From assembly GCA_022574595.1 (NCBI GenBank), contig JACZRS010000022.1:1-62812 (forward strand): a stretch of 62,812 nucleotides of DNA, in the 5' to 3' direction. The notes beneath the pieces are model-generated. The model was not told the origin of the DNA and made no database searches. It saw nothing but the letters and a program-made list of their open reading frames with translations. The position numbers and the translations under genes were made by a program. Shown here piece after piece: positions 26,186 through 34,609 of this stretch (position 1 is its first letter; every line of letters begins with the position of its first letter). Origin of the DNA: Planctomycetota bacterium (GTDB lineage: Bacteria; Planctomycetota; Phycisphaerae; Phycisphaerales; SM1A02).

Positions 26186-27775
26186 CTAATGCCTGGTGCC
26201 ATCTTCCACTTTTTCTACAAGAGATAGATCATCGGTGGCTGAGAGCAGTGCTGATTGCTCTATGCTATTCGCTACATTGGATGCTTTTATTAATTGGTTG
26301 GCGAATATGGGGAGAATCACAATAGCGGCTGCGGTGATAATCGCGGCAACTCGTGGCCACACAACTGGTCGAGGAATAACAGTTTCGCTTTGCGGTGTGG
26401 ATTGTGCAAGCAATGGCAATGCCACTAGCTTTAGATAGTAAAACGCACTGATAGCGCTATTTAAGGCTGCAATAACTATAAGAGCGACGTGGCCGGCATT
26501 CATGCCTGCAATAAACAGATATAGCTTGGCTGCGAAGCCTAGTAGTGGAGGCATACCCATTAGTGAACCGGCTGCGATAGCCATGACCACCGCCATTACG
26601 GGATAACGACGGCGCAGGCCTGCAAGATCATCAAGCGATTCGATTTCCTGGCCACGCCTTTCAAACGCAGCAAGAACCGCAAAAGCAGCGGTATTCATTA
26701 AGCCATACGCCAGTAGATAAAACAGCACAGCGTTCAGGCCAAACGGTGGCCCTGCGATGAGGCCGATTATCAGATAACCACTGTGGGCAATAGATGAATA
26801 GGCAAGCATGCGCTTAGCTGAGCGTTGCAGCAGTGCGCCAACGTTGCCCAGCGTCATGGTCAGAACAGCAATCATCCACAATGTTGTAAGGATTTCGCGT
26901 GGCAGTCCATCAACATTAAAACCGTGATGATTGCTCCAACCAACCGTGCTTAATAATAGAATTAGTGCGACGGCCCCTGCGGTCTTTGGTACAAATCCTA
27001 AGAAAGCGGTAACGGGAGATGCCGCCCCTTCATAAACATCCGCTGCGTAAAAATGCATGGGAACCGCAACGATCTTAAAGCACAGGCCGATGATTGAAAG
27101 AATCATGCCCACGATTGCGAGACGACTTAGCCCGCCCTCGGATAGTGTTTGGTCGGTAAATGCATCGCGCAGTTCTGTAATTACGATTGTTCCGGTTGAC
27201 CCATACAGCAGGGCAAAACCATAAAGGAACATTGCAGATGACATTGCGCCCAGGAAGAAATATTTGACTGCTGCTTCCTGGGCTTTGGATGATGGTCTGC
27301 TGATAGCCACCATTATGTAAGTTGGCAATGATGCGAGTTCAAGAGCCAGGAAAAGCCAAATCAGATCGTTGGCATTGCAAACCAACATTACGCCTATGAG
27401 ACTCAATAGGAAAAATGCGAAGTACTCGCCTCTATTAACACGAATTGCATCGAAGCGCGTACGACCTTCAGCCATGGCCGCCTCAAGTGGTCGATCAAGC
27501 AAACCCACGCTAAGTAGCGCAAGCATAGTGCCCACAGCACAAACGATCATCTTGACATACTTGCCAAGCATGGGCATGAGAAGCGGCGCATCCGCAACAC
27601 GATCCGCACTATAAACAAAGGGCGTCATGATGAACGCAACAATCAGGAAAAAGCACGTTACAAAGGGTAAAGAGTCGCGCAGCGATTTTGATTTGGATAG
27701 CCCAATGATGGATAAAACCACCACGCCGACGAAGAGCCATATTTCCGGCAACAGGAACCAGAGTTTATCAGCCAT
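26186..27775 (-). CDS. nuoN: NADH-quinone oxidoreductase subunit N
   Basis: A 529-residue membrane protein with about 14 hydrophobic helices, one of the three antiporter-like proton-pumping subunits of complex I. Family landmarks include FLALELASLPTYIMVA, the SKAQEAAVKYFFLGAMSSAMFLYG helix with the conserved Glu/Lys, FKIVAVPMHFYAADVYEGAASPVTAFL and KRMLAYSSIAHSGY. Its ATG overlaps the TGA of nuoM (TGATG), with GGAGG a few bases upstream inside nuoM. It is the last gene of the nuoJKLMN block. Confidence 0.95.
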   Translation of the reverse strand: MADKLWFLLPEIWLFVGVVVLSIIGLSKSKSLRDSLPFVTCFFLIVAFIMTPFVYSADRVADAPLLMPMLGKYVKMIVCAVGTMLALLSVGLLDRPLEAAMAEGRTRFDAIRVNRGEYFAFFLLSLIGVMLVCNANDLIWLFLALELASLPTYIMVAISRPSSKAQEAAVKYFFLGAMSSAMFLYGFALLYGSTGTIVITELRDAFTDQTLSEGGLSRLAIVGMILSIIGLCFKIVAVPMHFYAADVYEGAASPVTAFLGFVPKTAGAVALILLLSTVGWSNHHGFNVDGLPREILTTLWMIAVLTMTLGNVGALLQRSAKRMLAYSSIAHSGYLIIGLIAGPPFGLNAVLFYLLAYGLMNTAAFAVLAAFERRGQEIESLDDLAGLRRRYPVMAVVMAIAAGSLMGMPPLLGFAAKLYLFIAGMNAGHVALIVIAALNSAISAFYYLKLVALPLLAQSTPQSETVIPRPVVWPRVAAIITAAAIVILPIFANQLIKASNVANSIEQSALLSATDDLSLVEKVEDGTRH

Positions 27776-29430
27776 CAGTTGGCACCTCCTGGTTCGGTTG
27801 ATTGCTGAATAAGGACAAAATCATCTGGCCGAGATTGAGATGCGTGATAGCGATTAACGATAGGTGGATACTGCGCGAGAATTTCATCTACCGGGGCTTG
27901 AATTGCATCAGTTAGCGGCTTAGGCTGAAGGCCGATGTATAAACATAGCACAGCAATTGGGGCTAATACGCATATTTCCCTAATGGAAAGATCCTTTGGC
28001 AACGGTTTATGATGCGAATCGTGGGAAACAGTTGGTTCTTTAAGAGCGCCAAAGACAACTTTGCCGACCATCATTAATAAGTACATTGCCGTAAGTATCA
28101 TTCCAACTGCTGCGAATGCTGCGTACCATGGGCCGAGGATACCGGGGTTGGCAGTGTTGTCCGCAGTTGCAACGAAGGTACCGATGAGGCAAAGGAACTC
28201 GCCAATAAAACCGTTAAGGCCGGGCAGACCAACGGATGCCAGAACGAAAAACACCATGAAGAACGCCCAGACAGGCATACTTTTAGAAAGACCGGAGAGT
28301 TTATCCATATCTCGCGTGTGATATCGCTCGTAGATCATTCCCACAAGGAAAAATAGTGCGCCGGTTGATAGGCCGTGGTTCAGCATGTAAAGGACAGAAC
28401 CTTGCATGCCCAAGGGATTAAGTGCGACAAGACCTAAGACACAAAAACCAAGGTGGCTTACGGATGAGTATGCAACGAGTCTCTTAATATCATCTTGCAC
28501 CCAGCAGATTAGAGCTGCGTAGATAATGGAAATTATTGCGAGAACCGCAATGAGTTGCAAGGGTATGAATGTCCAGCCGACCAACGGCAAAGTAACTTCG
28601 TAAAGCAAACCTTCGGGAACCATGGGTAAGATGAATCTATATAGGCCGTAGGTTCCGAGTTTTAGTAGGATTGATGCGAGGAGTACTGAACCAGCGGTTG
28701 GAGCTTCTGCGTGGGCAAGTGGAAGCCAGGTATGCACTGGAAAGAGCGGCACCTTAACTGCAAAGCCGGATATTAGTGCCAGCAGTACCCATGCCTGTTG
28801 AGAGGCGGTAAGTTCAGTAGACGCGAAGGTTGTTAATTGAGCAATATCAAATGACCAATCTCCAGAAGATATTGAGTACTGCCAGGCGACGTATAGTAAT
28901 CCTGCAAGTGCGATCATTGAGCCGGTGAAGGTAAACAGGAAGAACTTTATACAAGCTTTTGCGCGATTCTCACCTCCCCATATTGCTATGAGGAAGTACA
29001 TGGGGATTAGTGTGAATTCAAAGCAGATATAAAAGAAGATCAGGTCGCGGGCAATAAATACACCAACCATCGCGGCCTGAATTGCCAGCATCCAGCCGTA
29101 ATATTCCTTGACGCGCTCGGTTATTGCGGAAAAAGAACCCCAGATACAAAGCGGCATTAATAGTGTGCTAAGCATAACCAGCAGCAATGAAACCGAATCC
29201 ACTCCGACGCTGAGAGTTATGCCGAATTGCTCAAACCATTGGAACGGTTTTTCCGAAGCTAAGCCGAACTGTCCATCGGTCCAATGCTCAAATGACATTG
29301 CCAATGTAAGGCTATAGATAAAAATCCCTGTAGATATAAATAGTGCGATCCACTTTGCGTGCTTTGCTGGCGAAGCAATGATTGCTATTGCGCCGACAAG
29401 TGGGAGGATGAGCAATATAGCTAGAAGCAT
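27775..29430 (-). CDS. nuoM: NADH-quinone oxidoreductase subunit M
   Basis: A 551-residue antiporter-like complex I subunit. The open frame begins at 29463, but ATG 29430 overlaps the nuoL stop as TAATG, with AGGAGGTGG upstream, and gives the usual hydrophobic N-terminus MLLAILLILPLVGAIAI. Conserved blocks include YFICFEFTLIPMYFLIAIWGG, KFFLFTFTGS, KVPLFPVHTWLPLAHAEAPTAGSVLLASILLKLGTYG and KRLVAYSSVSHLGFCVLG, carrying the pumping-channel Glu and Lys residues. About 14 membrane helices. Coupled to nuoL and nuoN. Confidence 0.95.
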   Translation of the reverse strand: MLLAILLILPLVGAIAIIASPAKHAKWIALFISTGIFIYSLTLAMSFEHWTDGQFGLASEKPFQWFEQFGITLSVGVDSVSLLLVMLSTLLMPLCIWGSFSAITERVKEYYGWMLAIQAAMVGVFIARDLIFFYICFEFTLIPMYFLIAIWGGENRAKACIKFFLFTFTGSMIALAGLLYVAWQYSISSGDWSFDIAQLTTFASTELTASQQAWVLLALISGFAVKVPLFPVHTWLPLAHAEAPTAGSVLLASILLKLGTYGLYRFILPMVPEGLLYEVTLPLVGWTFIPLQLIAVLAIISIIYAALICWVQDDIKRLVAYSSVSHLGFCVLGLVALNPLGMQGSVLYMLNHGLSTGALFFLVGMIYERYHTRDMDKLSGLSKSMPVWAFFMVFFVLASVGLPGLNGFIGEFLCLIGTFVATADNTANPGILGPWYAAFAAVGMILTAMYLLMMVGKVVFGALKEPTVSHDSHHKPLPKDLSIREICVLAPIAVLCLYIGLQPKPLTDAIQAPVDEILAQYPPIVNRYHASQSRPDDFVLIQQSTEPGGAN

Positions 29431-31589
29431 TAGCCGCCACCTCCTAAGAGATTCCCCAGCCATTGCATTAAGTCAGGCATAACAATTACCAGGACAGCGA
29501 TGAGTCCTGCGCCACCAGCCATGGATACGCCATAGGATTGGAGTATGCCGTTTTGTAGTGGTTGGAAAACTTTGCCTAGCAATTTAGGTATTCGAGCGAT
29601 TCCATCTACGATCCCACGATCAACGAACCAAAGATCGAAAAGATTAAGTGCATGGCCGATGATCCATAGCGGCGCGCGAATGATTGCGTGATAAATCTCA
29701 TCGACATACCACTTATTCTCCATTGCGGTCGGCAGCCAGCGGGTCAAGGAGTTACCAAGCAGTGCATTCTTGAGGCTGTCTGCTGCTTTACGGTTTATAA
29801 GGTGCAGATACAGAGCGATTAAGATTCCAAATATTCCAATACCGCCTGATACGAAATACATGGCTGTGTGGGGATCCATTCCCAGCAGCGTTGCGTGCTG
29901 AGTTTCTGCCCCGGCAGCTTGATGTGGCAATCCGTGAATAGCACTGGAATCGTAGATCATCTCAGCGACCCACCCGCCATGTGCACCTTCGGTGGTATTT
30001 GCCATAAAGAAAGGTACTGCTGCAAGAACAGCACCAATTGTGATAACTATTAGCACGAAGTTGATAGCAAAACGAGGCGCATGTGGTTGGTTGCCATGGT
30101 GATCATCTCCGTGATGTTCATCGCCCATTTCAAACTGTACCGGGCCTGCACAGATACGGAACCAAACGCGGAAGGTGTAGTATGCGGTTAGGCCAGCTGT
30201 GATAATCGCAATCCAACCGAGGATCCTAAAACCATAACCGGGTGTAACAAATGCTTGTGCAAGGATTGCGTCTTTGGAAAAGAAACCACTTGTTCCCGGG
30301 AAGCCTGCCAGGCAGAAACAGGCGATTAACATGGTGTAGCTGACTATGCGCCAACCGGGCATGTTGCGTAAGCCTGAGATTTTACGTAGATCAAGTTGGC
30401 CGGCAAAGCCGTGCATTACCGCACCGGCTGTCAGGAACAGAACCGCTTTGAAAAATGCGTGTGTAAATACGTGGTACGCAGCTCCGAATGATGTAAGCAC
30501 ACCCAGGCCTAAGAACATATATCCAAGCTGGGAAATGGTTGAGTATGCGAAGATGCGCTTAATGTCGTGCTGCGCCATTGCGATTGTTGCTGCTAATAAT
30601 GCAGTGAGTCCACCTACCCACGCAACAATCGGCAATGCGTATTGATCGAGCAACATCACCGGATACATACGCGCCAGCAAATACACGCCTGCGGTGACCA
30701 TAGTTGCAGCATGAATCAATGCCGAGACCGGCGTTGGTCCTTCCATTGCATCGGGAAGCCAAACGAACAGGGGGATTTGTGCAGATTTACCAAACGCGCC
30801 CAGCATTAACAGGTAAGGAATTGCGTGGATCGACCAACCGCCCGCTTGTTGAGAATAACCATCACCATTTAAGATTTCAAATAGCACACTGTATTCAACT
30901 GTGCCGAAGTTATGCCAAATCAGGTATATACCAAGCGCTAACCCCAGATCGCCGATACGGTTTACTATGAAGGCCTTTTTCGCAGCTGCCACAGCCGAGG
31001 GCCTGGTGTAGTAGTAACCAATAAGCCAATACGAAGCAAAGCCCACACCCTCCCAGCCAAGGTAGAGCATGACAAGATTGTCGCCCATTACCAAAGCGGT
31101 CATAGCAAAGAGGAATATGCTCACGCCCGCAAAGAATCTTGTATACCCCTTGCCCACATCGCTTTCCATATATTCACTGGCATAAAGAGCGATTAGTGTG
31201 CCCAGACCTGTAACAAACAGCATCCAAAGCAGCGTCAGCGAATCTACATATAGCGAGAAGTTGGCTATGAAGTTGACGGATTGGCTGTTACTTGTCCAGC
31301 CTAAATTAAGCCAATCAAATATATGAACGATGGTTGGGCCTGAGTAATTTATGTATAGCAGCAGAGTCAGCACAAACGAAGTGCCCAGGGAAGCAACGGT
31401 TATCCATGCAGGTAGTTTGTTCTTGATCTTTAGAGCAGCACAAAGTCCGCAAAGCAAAGTTGAAAGCGCAGGTAGCCAAAGAATCATTGATGCCCAGGAA
31501 AATTGGTCATTAAGGCGCGCAACATTTACATGCTGTGCGTGTTCCGCCTGAGCAAGAATCATCGGCATGATTTGGTTCAGCAGCATCAT
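29430..31589 (-). CDS. nuoL: NADH-quinone oxidoreductase subunit L
   Basis: A 719-residue, about 16-helix membrane subunit, the distal proton pump of complex I. Conserved features are YLGWEGVGFASYWLIGYYY, KKAFIVNRIGDLGL, WLPDAMEGPTPVSALIHAATMVTAGVYLLAR, FAYSTISQLGYM and the C-terminal region holding the long amphipathic helix and last membrane helix. A His-rich cytoplasmic or loop stretch (DEHHGDDHHGNQPHAP) at about residues 495-510 is noteworthy. The start ATG overlaps the nuoK stop as TGATG. The protein is somewhat longer than the usual 610-660 residues. Confidence 0.95.
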   Translation of the reverse strand: MMLLNQIMPMILAQAEHAQHVNVARLNDQFSWASMILWLPALSTLLCGLCAALKIKNKLPAWITVASLGTSFVLTLLLYINYSGPTIVHIFDWLNLGWTSNSQSVNFIANFSLYVDSLTLLWMLFVTGLGTLIALYASEYMESDVGKGYTRFFAGVSIFLFAMTALVMGDNLVMLYLGWEGVGFASYWLIGYYYTRPSAVAAAKKAFIVNRIGDLGLALGIYLIWHNFGTVEYSVLFEILNGDGYSQQAGGWSIHAIPYLLMLGAFGKSAQIPLFVWLPDAMEGPTPVSALIHAATMVTAGVYLLARMYPVMLLDQYALPIVAWVGGLTALLAATIAMAQHDIKRIFAYSTISQLGYMFLGLGVLTSFGAAYHVFTHAFFKAVLFLTAGAVMHGFAGQLDLRKISGLRNMPGWRIVSYTMLIACFCLAGFPGTSGFFSKDAILAQAFVTPGYGFRILGWIAIITAGLTAYYTFRVWFRICAGPVQFEMGDEHHGDDHHGNQPHAPRFAINFVLIVITIGAVLAAVPFFMANTTEGAHGGWVAEMIYDSSAIHGLPHQAAGAETQHATLLGMDPHTAMYFVSGGIGIFGILIALYLHLINRKAADSLKNALLGNSLTRWLPTAMENKWYVDEIYHAIIRAPLWIIGHALNLFDLWFVDRGIVDGIARIPKLLGKVFQPLQNGILQSYGVSMAGGAGLIAVLVIVMPDLMQWLGNLLGGGG

Positions 31590-31930
31590 CAGTCCGTATG
31601 CTCCCGCAGATCACACCACACTTCAGCGCTAAGTGTTTGTTTGCGTCTATATAAAAGCACAACCAAGCCCAGCGCTAAGGCTGCTTCTGCTGCTGCTACT
31701 GTTAAAATAAATATCACAAACACCTGGCCGGAAACATCTAGATGAAATCTCCCAAATGCAATCATTGCTATGGCTGCGCCTTGGAACATTAATTCCGTGC
31801 AAAGAAACATAACGATTAAATTGCGTCTGCTGACAAAGCCAACCAGACCGATTACAAAAAGCAGCGCGCTTACCATTATGTAGTGGCTAAGTGTTAACGA
31901 ACCCATTGATTCTGTTACGGCAAGCATCAT
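31589..31930 (-). CDS. nuoK: NADH-quinone oxidoreductase subunit K
   Basis: A 113-residue, three-helix subunit of the complex I membrane arm. It shows the family pattern LTLSHYIMVSALLFVIGLVGFVSRRNLIVMFLCTELMFQGAAIAMIAFG with the conserved Glu of the proton path in CTEL and a second Glu in AAEAALALGLVVLLYRR. GGAGG lies 6 bases before the ATG, which overlaps the nuoJ stop (ATGA). Confidence 0.95.
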   Translation of the reverse strand: MMLAVTESMGSLTLSHYIMVSALLFVIGLVGFVSRRNLIVMFLCTELMFQGAAIAMIAFGRFHLDVSGQVFVIFILTVAAAEAALALGLVVLLYRRKQTLSAEVWCDLREHTD

Positions 31931-32916
31931 GCTGCACCTCCCTCAGAATCTGATGGAACTTTGGCAGCTTTGGATTGTCGCGCCTGAGCAGCTAATAATT
32001 TTTCTTCTTCCGATAGTTCGATTTGCCTTTGAGCAAGAACCACTGCTCCGAACATTGCCAGCAGGAGAATTATGCCTGCGACCTCTAAACTTGCGGGAAA
32101 TTTGTACACCAGCGCCCAACCAACATGCTGAACATTTTCAGGCATAGCTTCAATAGGTAGATCAACGCGCTGCTCAACACTTCCAGCCTCTCCAACCGCA
32201 CCTAGCACATAAGCACCGCTTTCATCTGTGAGGATATGCAAAGCCTTCTGTGCAGGAAAAATAAACTCTGGTTCAACTTCAAGCACACGTTCCTCAAAAC
32301 GTTTGGGCATTTGCTCGAGTTCATTCCATGCTTGTCGCTGCGCTTCTCTGACGGTATTAGCAGCAGGTATTTTACTTGCGCTGTTAAAAGCCATGTCCGT
32401 CAACAATGCCAGCATTACGAAACCAACCATTGCCGCAGCCGCCGGCTCTCTTGGGATGCGATCATATTCCGGCTGATGCTCAACCTTATCACCTAATGGC
32501 GTTTGCTGTGAAAGCATCAATACGAATACGTAAGTAATAAGTATCGCACCGGCATAAACGATCACCAGCGCAAAGGCCATGAACTCCGCTTCCAGTAATA
32601 GGAATAGCCCAGCTGAACTTAGCACGACCATCACAAAATAAAGGGCTGAATAAATCGGACGATGGTGTGTAATCATCCGCACCGCAGATGCGATTGCTAT
32701 CAAGCTGAAAATGAAAAAAAATACGCTTGGACGATCGGTCGAGTCAACCGTTGATTTAATGGACTCTAGAGTAAGCCACGCCAGCGCACCTAAACCCAGG
32801 ATAATTCCGAAAGCCTTGGCGCCACGTGGGCCTGGCCTTACCAATAGGTAAAGAGCTAATGCACCAATAACGCAAGCTGAGTAAAGAGTGAAAGGGGCCA
32901 TCCACGCGCTCACCAT
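31927..32916 (-). CDS. nuoJ: NADH-quinone oxidoreductase subunit J
   Basis: About 329 residues with five core helices of the NuoJ family (FFFIFSLIAIASAVRMITHHRPIYSALYFVMVVLSSAGLFLLLEAEFMAFALVIVYAGAILITYVFVLML). It is longer than the E. coli protein (184 residues) because of an N-terminal helical pair and an extracytoplasmic insert at about residues 180-260, before the last helix (VAGIILLLAMFGAVVLAQRQIEL). The frame opens at 32970; ATG 32916, with AGGA upstream, or ATG 32901 are both plausible starts. It is the first gene of the block; nuoA-I are not upstream, where pgsA diverges. Confidence 0.92.
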   Translation of the reverse strand: MVSAWMAPFTLYSACVIGALALYLLVRPGPRGAKAFGIILGLGALAWLTLESIKSTVDSTDRPSVFFFIFSLIAIASAVRMITHHRPIYSALYFVMVVLSSAGLFLLLEAEFMAFALVIVYAGAILITYVFVLMLSQQTPLGDKVEHQPEYDRIPREPAAAAMVGFVMLALLTDMAFNSASKIPAANTVREAQRQAWNELEQMPKRFEERVLEVEPEFIFPAQKALHILTDESGAYVLGAVGEAGSVEQRVDLPIEAMPENVQHVGWALVYKFPASLEVAGIILLLAMFGAVVLAQRQIELSEEEKLLAAQARQSKAAKVPSDSEGGAA

Positions 32917-33126
32917 CCGTCGCCGTCCTGGCACCGGCCAAGTCGCCCGGCCAGGCCGGTACGCCCTCAATTGGGCGGCGATTGATCGAAGATCCGCAGA
33001 ATATGGTCCAATGGCCGATTCTGCAACTTAGACTGTGCATAACTTCACAATCTTTTGCCAATTGCGGTCGCAAAACCCTAGTCTTTCTAGTCAGTCCAGG
33101 CCTTTGCTCGATACGATTTAACAGCT

Positions 33127-33804
33127 ATGTCCGAAGAATTCCGTCGAAGATTGCCCAATATGCTGACCTTGTTCAGGCTAGTCCTGGCAGTGGGATTTTT
33201 CGCTTCATTAAATGCTTATCGCTACCCCAGCGAAAATATCCTTTGGGCAGCAATAGCAATATTCATATTTATCGTGGCTGCAATCACAGATGCCTTTGAT
33301 GGATACCTAGCACGGAAATGGCAGGTAATTTCAACATTTGGCCGATTGATGGACCCATTTTGTGACAAAGTTCTGGTGCTGGGGGCTTTTATATATTTAG
33401 CCGGGCCTCGATTTTTGGTTCCCGAATGGGTCGAAGAGGGCAGCTTCTTCACCATGGCCACTGGCGTTTATCCATGGATGGTCGTTGTGATTCTCACCCG
33501 TGAACTATTAGTCACCGGCATCCGTGGCGTGATCGAGTCAATGGGAGTTAGCTGCGGCTCAAAATGGTCGGGTAAAGCCAAGATGATTCTCCAGTCAATA
33601 GTAATCCCCACAATAATATTTGTAGTGATCGTTTTCAGGCCGGGCCAACACCTTTGGGCGCTTCGGGTTTGTGATGTGCTGATTTATGCCACGGTAATAG
33701 TCACGGTCTGGTCGGGCCTGCCTTATGTGCTTGCCATGCGCGCTACACTGGCAAAGCTCAAGGAAATGGATGAAAAAGATAAAAAAGAAGAAGGTTCGGC
33801 TTGA
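33127..33804 (+). CDS. pgsA: CDP-diacylglycerol--glycerol-3-phosphate 3-phosphatidyltransferase
   Basis: A 225-residue integral membrane enzyme that makes phosphatidylglycerol phosphate. The CDP-alcohol phosphotransferase signature is complete: D55, D58-G59, A62-R63, G72, D76 and D80 in DAFDGYLARKW and GRLMDPFCDK. About five hydrophobic helices. The C-terminus is a short charged tail (KEMDEKDKKEEGSA). The stop overlaps the start of pgpA, which encodes the next enzyme in the pathway. It diverges from nuoJ. Confidence 0.94.
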   Translation: MSEEFRRRLPNMLTLFRLVLAVGFFASLNAYRYPSENILWAAIAIFIFIVAAITDAFDGYLARKWQVISTFGRLMDPFCDKVLVLGAFIYLAGPRFLVPEWVEEGSFFTMATGVYPWMVVVILTRELLVTGIRGVIESMGVSCGSKWSGKAKMILQSIVIPTIIFVVIVFRPGQHLWALRVCDVLIYATVIVTVWSGLPYVLAMRATLAKLKEMDEKDKKEEGSA

Positions 33805-34340
33805 TGAATATCCGTTTGCAATTGCTGACGGTGTTCGGACTTGGACACATGCGCATTGCATCGGGAACCTGGGGTTCGATGCCGGCTGTGGGTTTAGCGT
33901 TGGGGTTGGTGTTTGTGTTAGGACGAGATGATCTTAGCACCTTTGAGCATGTAACAATTAGCGTTTGTGTTGCTCTTGTGGGATTGCTCTTTAGTGTTGC
34001 GTGCGTGAAGTTTGGTAAGGAAGGTGAGCAAGCGTTCGGCAGAAAGGATCCCGGGCAAATCGTCGCAGACGAGATGGCGGGTCAATCAGTAGCCTTATTA
34101 GCCTTGCCCTGGCGAGCATTAAATGATCCGCAGGATTGGTATTGGAATCTAACCCTTGCAGCAACTGCTTTTTTAGCATTTCGCATTTTGGACATAATCA
34201 AACCACCGCCTGCATATAAGATTCAGAAACTAAAGGGAGGTTGGGGTGTGCTCGCAGACGATCTGGTCGCAGGGTTTTACGCGCTGATTATTGTGCAGAT
34301 TGTTGGACGGCTGGTTATGCCGGGGGTTGGCTGGTTTTAG
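33804..34340 (+). CDS. pgpA: Phosphatidylglycerophosphatase A
   Basis: A 178-residue membrane phosphatase converting phosphatidylglycerol phosphate to phosphatidylglycerol. Family motifs are GLGHMRIASGTWGSMP (12-27) and the metal/catalytic DPGQIVADEMAGQ (82-94), then FLAFRILDIIKPPP and GGWGVLADDLVAG. The start at 33804 overlaps the pgsA stop (TGATG) with AAGAAGG upstream; an in-frame TTG lies one codon earlier. It forms an operon with pgsA. Confidence 0.93.
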   Translation: MNIRLQLLTVFGLGHMRIASGTWGSMPAVGLALGLVFVLGRDDLSTFEHVTISVCVALVGLLFSVACVKFGKEGEQAFGRKDPGQIVADEMAGQSVALLALPWRALNDPQDWYWNLTLAATAFLAFRILDIIKPPPAYKIQKLKGGWGVLADDLVAGFYALIIVQIVGRLVMPGVGWF

Positions 34341-34609
34341 AGGCAATGGGAAGTGGACTCTGGACTATTCCCCCGATTGTGCCGTGATGAGGACCATAAA
34401 CGACCAATCGCCCCGATAGGGTCTACAAAGTGCTATTTTGGGGCAGGGCTCGCCGGCACTGTAGATCCGTGAAATGGATCATTTTTATTGACAGTCGGGA
34501 GGGGATGAAGTTACACTCGAGGTCGAAAAGCTCAGCGGTGGAGCTATGGTTGAGGGTGGATAGGTGAAAAGTCTGCGGTGAAGCGTAGAACAATCATTAG
34601 GAGAAAATC
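34341..34609. other. Intergenic region upstream of the metallopeptidase gene
   Basis: About 270 bases. A weak sigma70-like promoter is proposed at 34488-34517; the ribosome binding site AGGAG lies at its right end. No gene was recognised. Confidence 0.45.
34488..34517 (+). promoter_or_regulatory. Possible promoter of the metallopeptidase gene
   Basis: A perfect TTGACA (34488-34493) is followed after 18 bases by TACACT (34512-34517). The predicted leader to ATG 34610 would be about 85 bases. Based on hexamer matches only. Confidence 0.35.
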
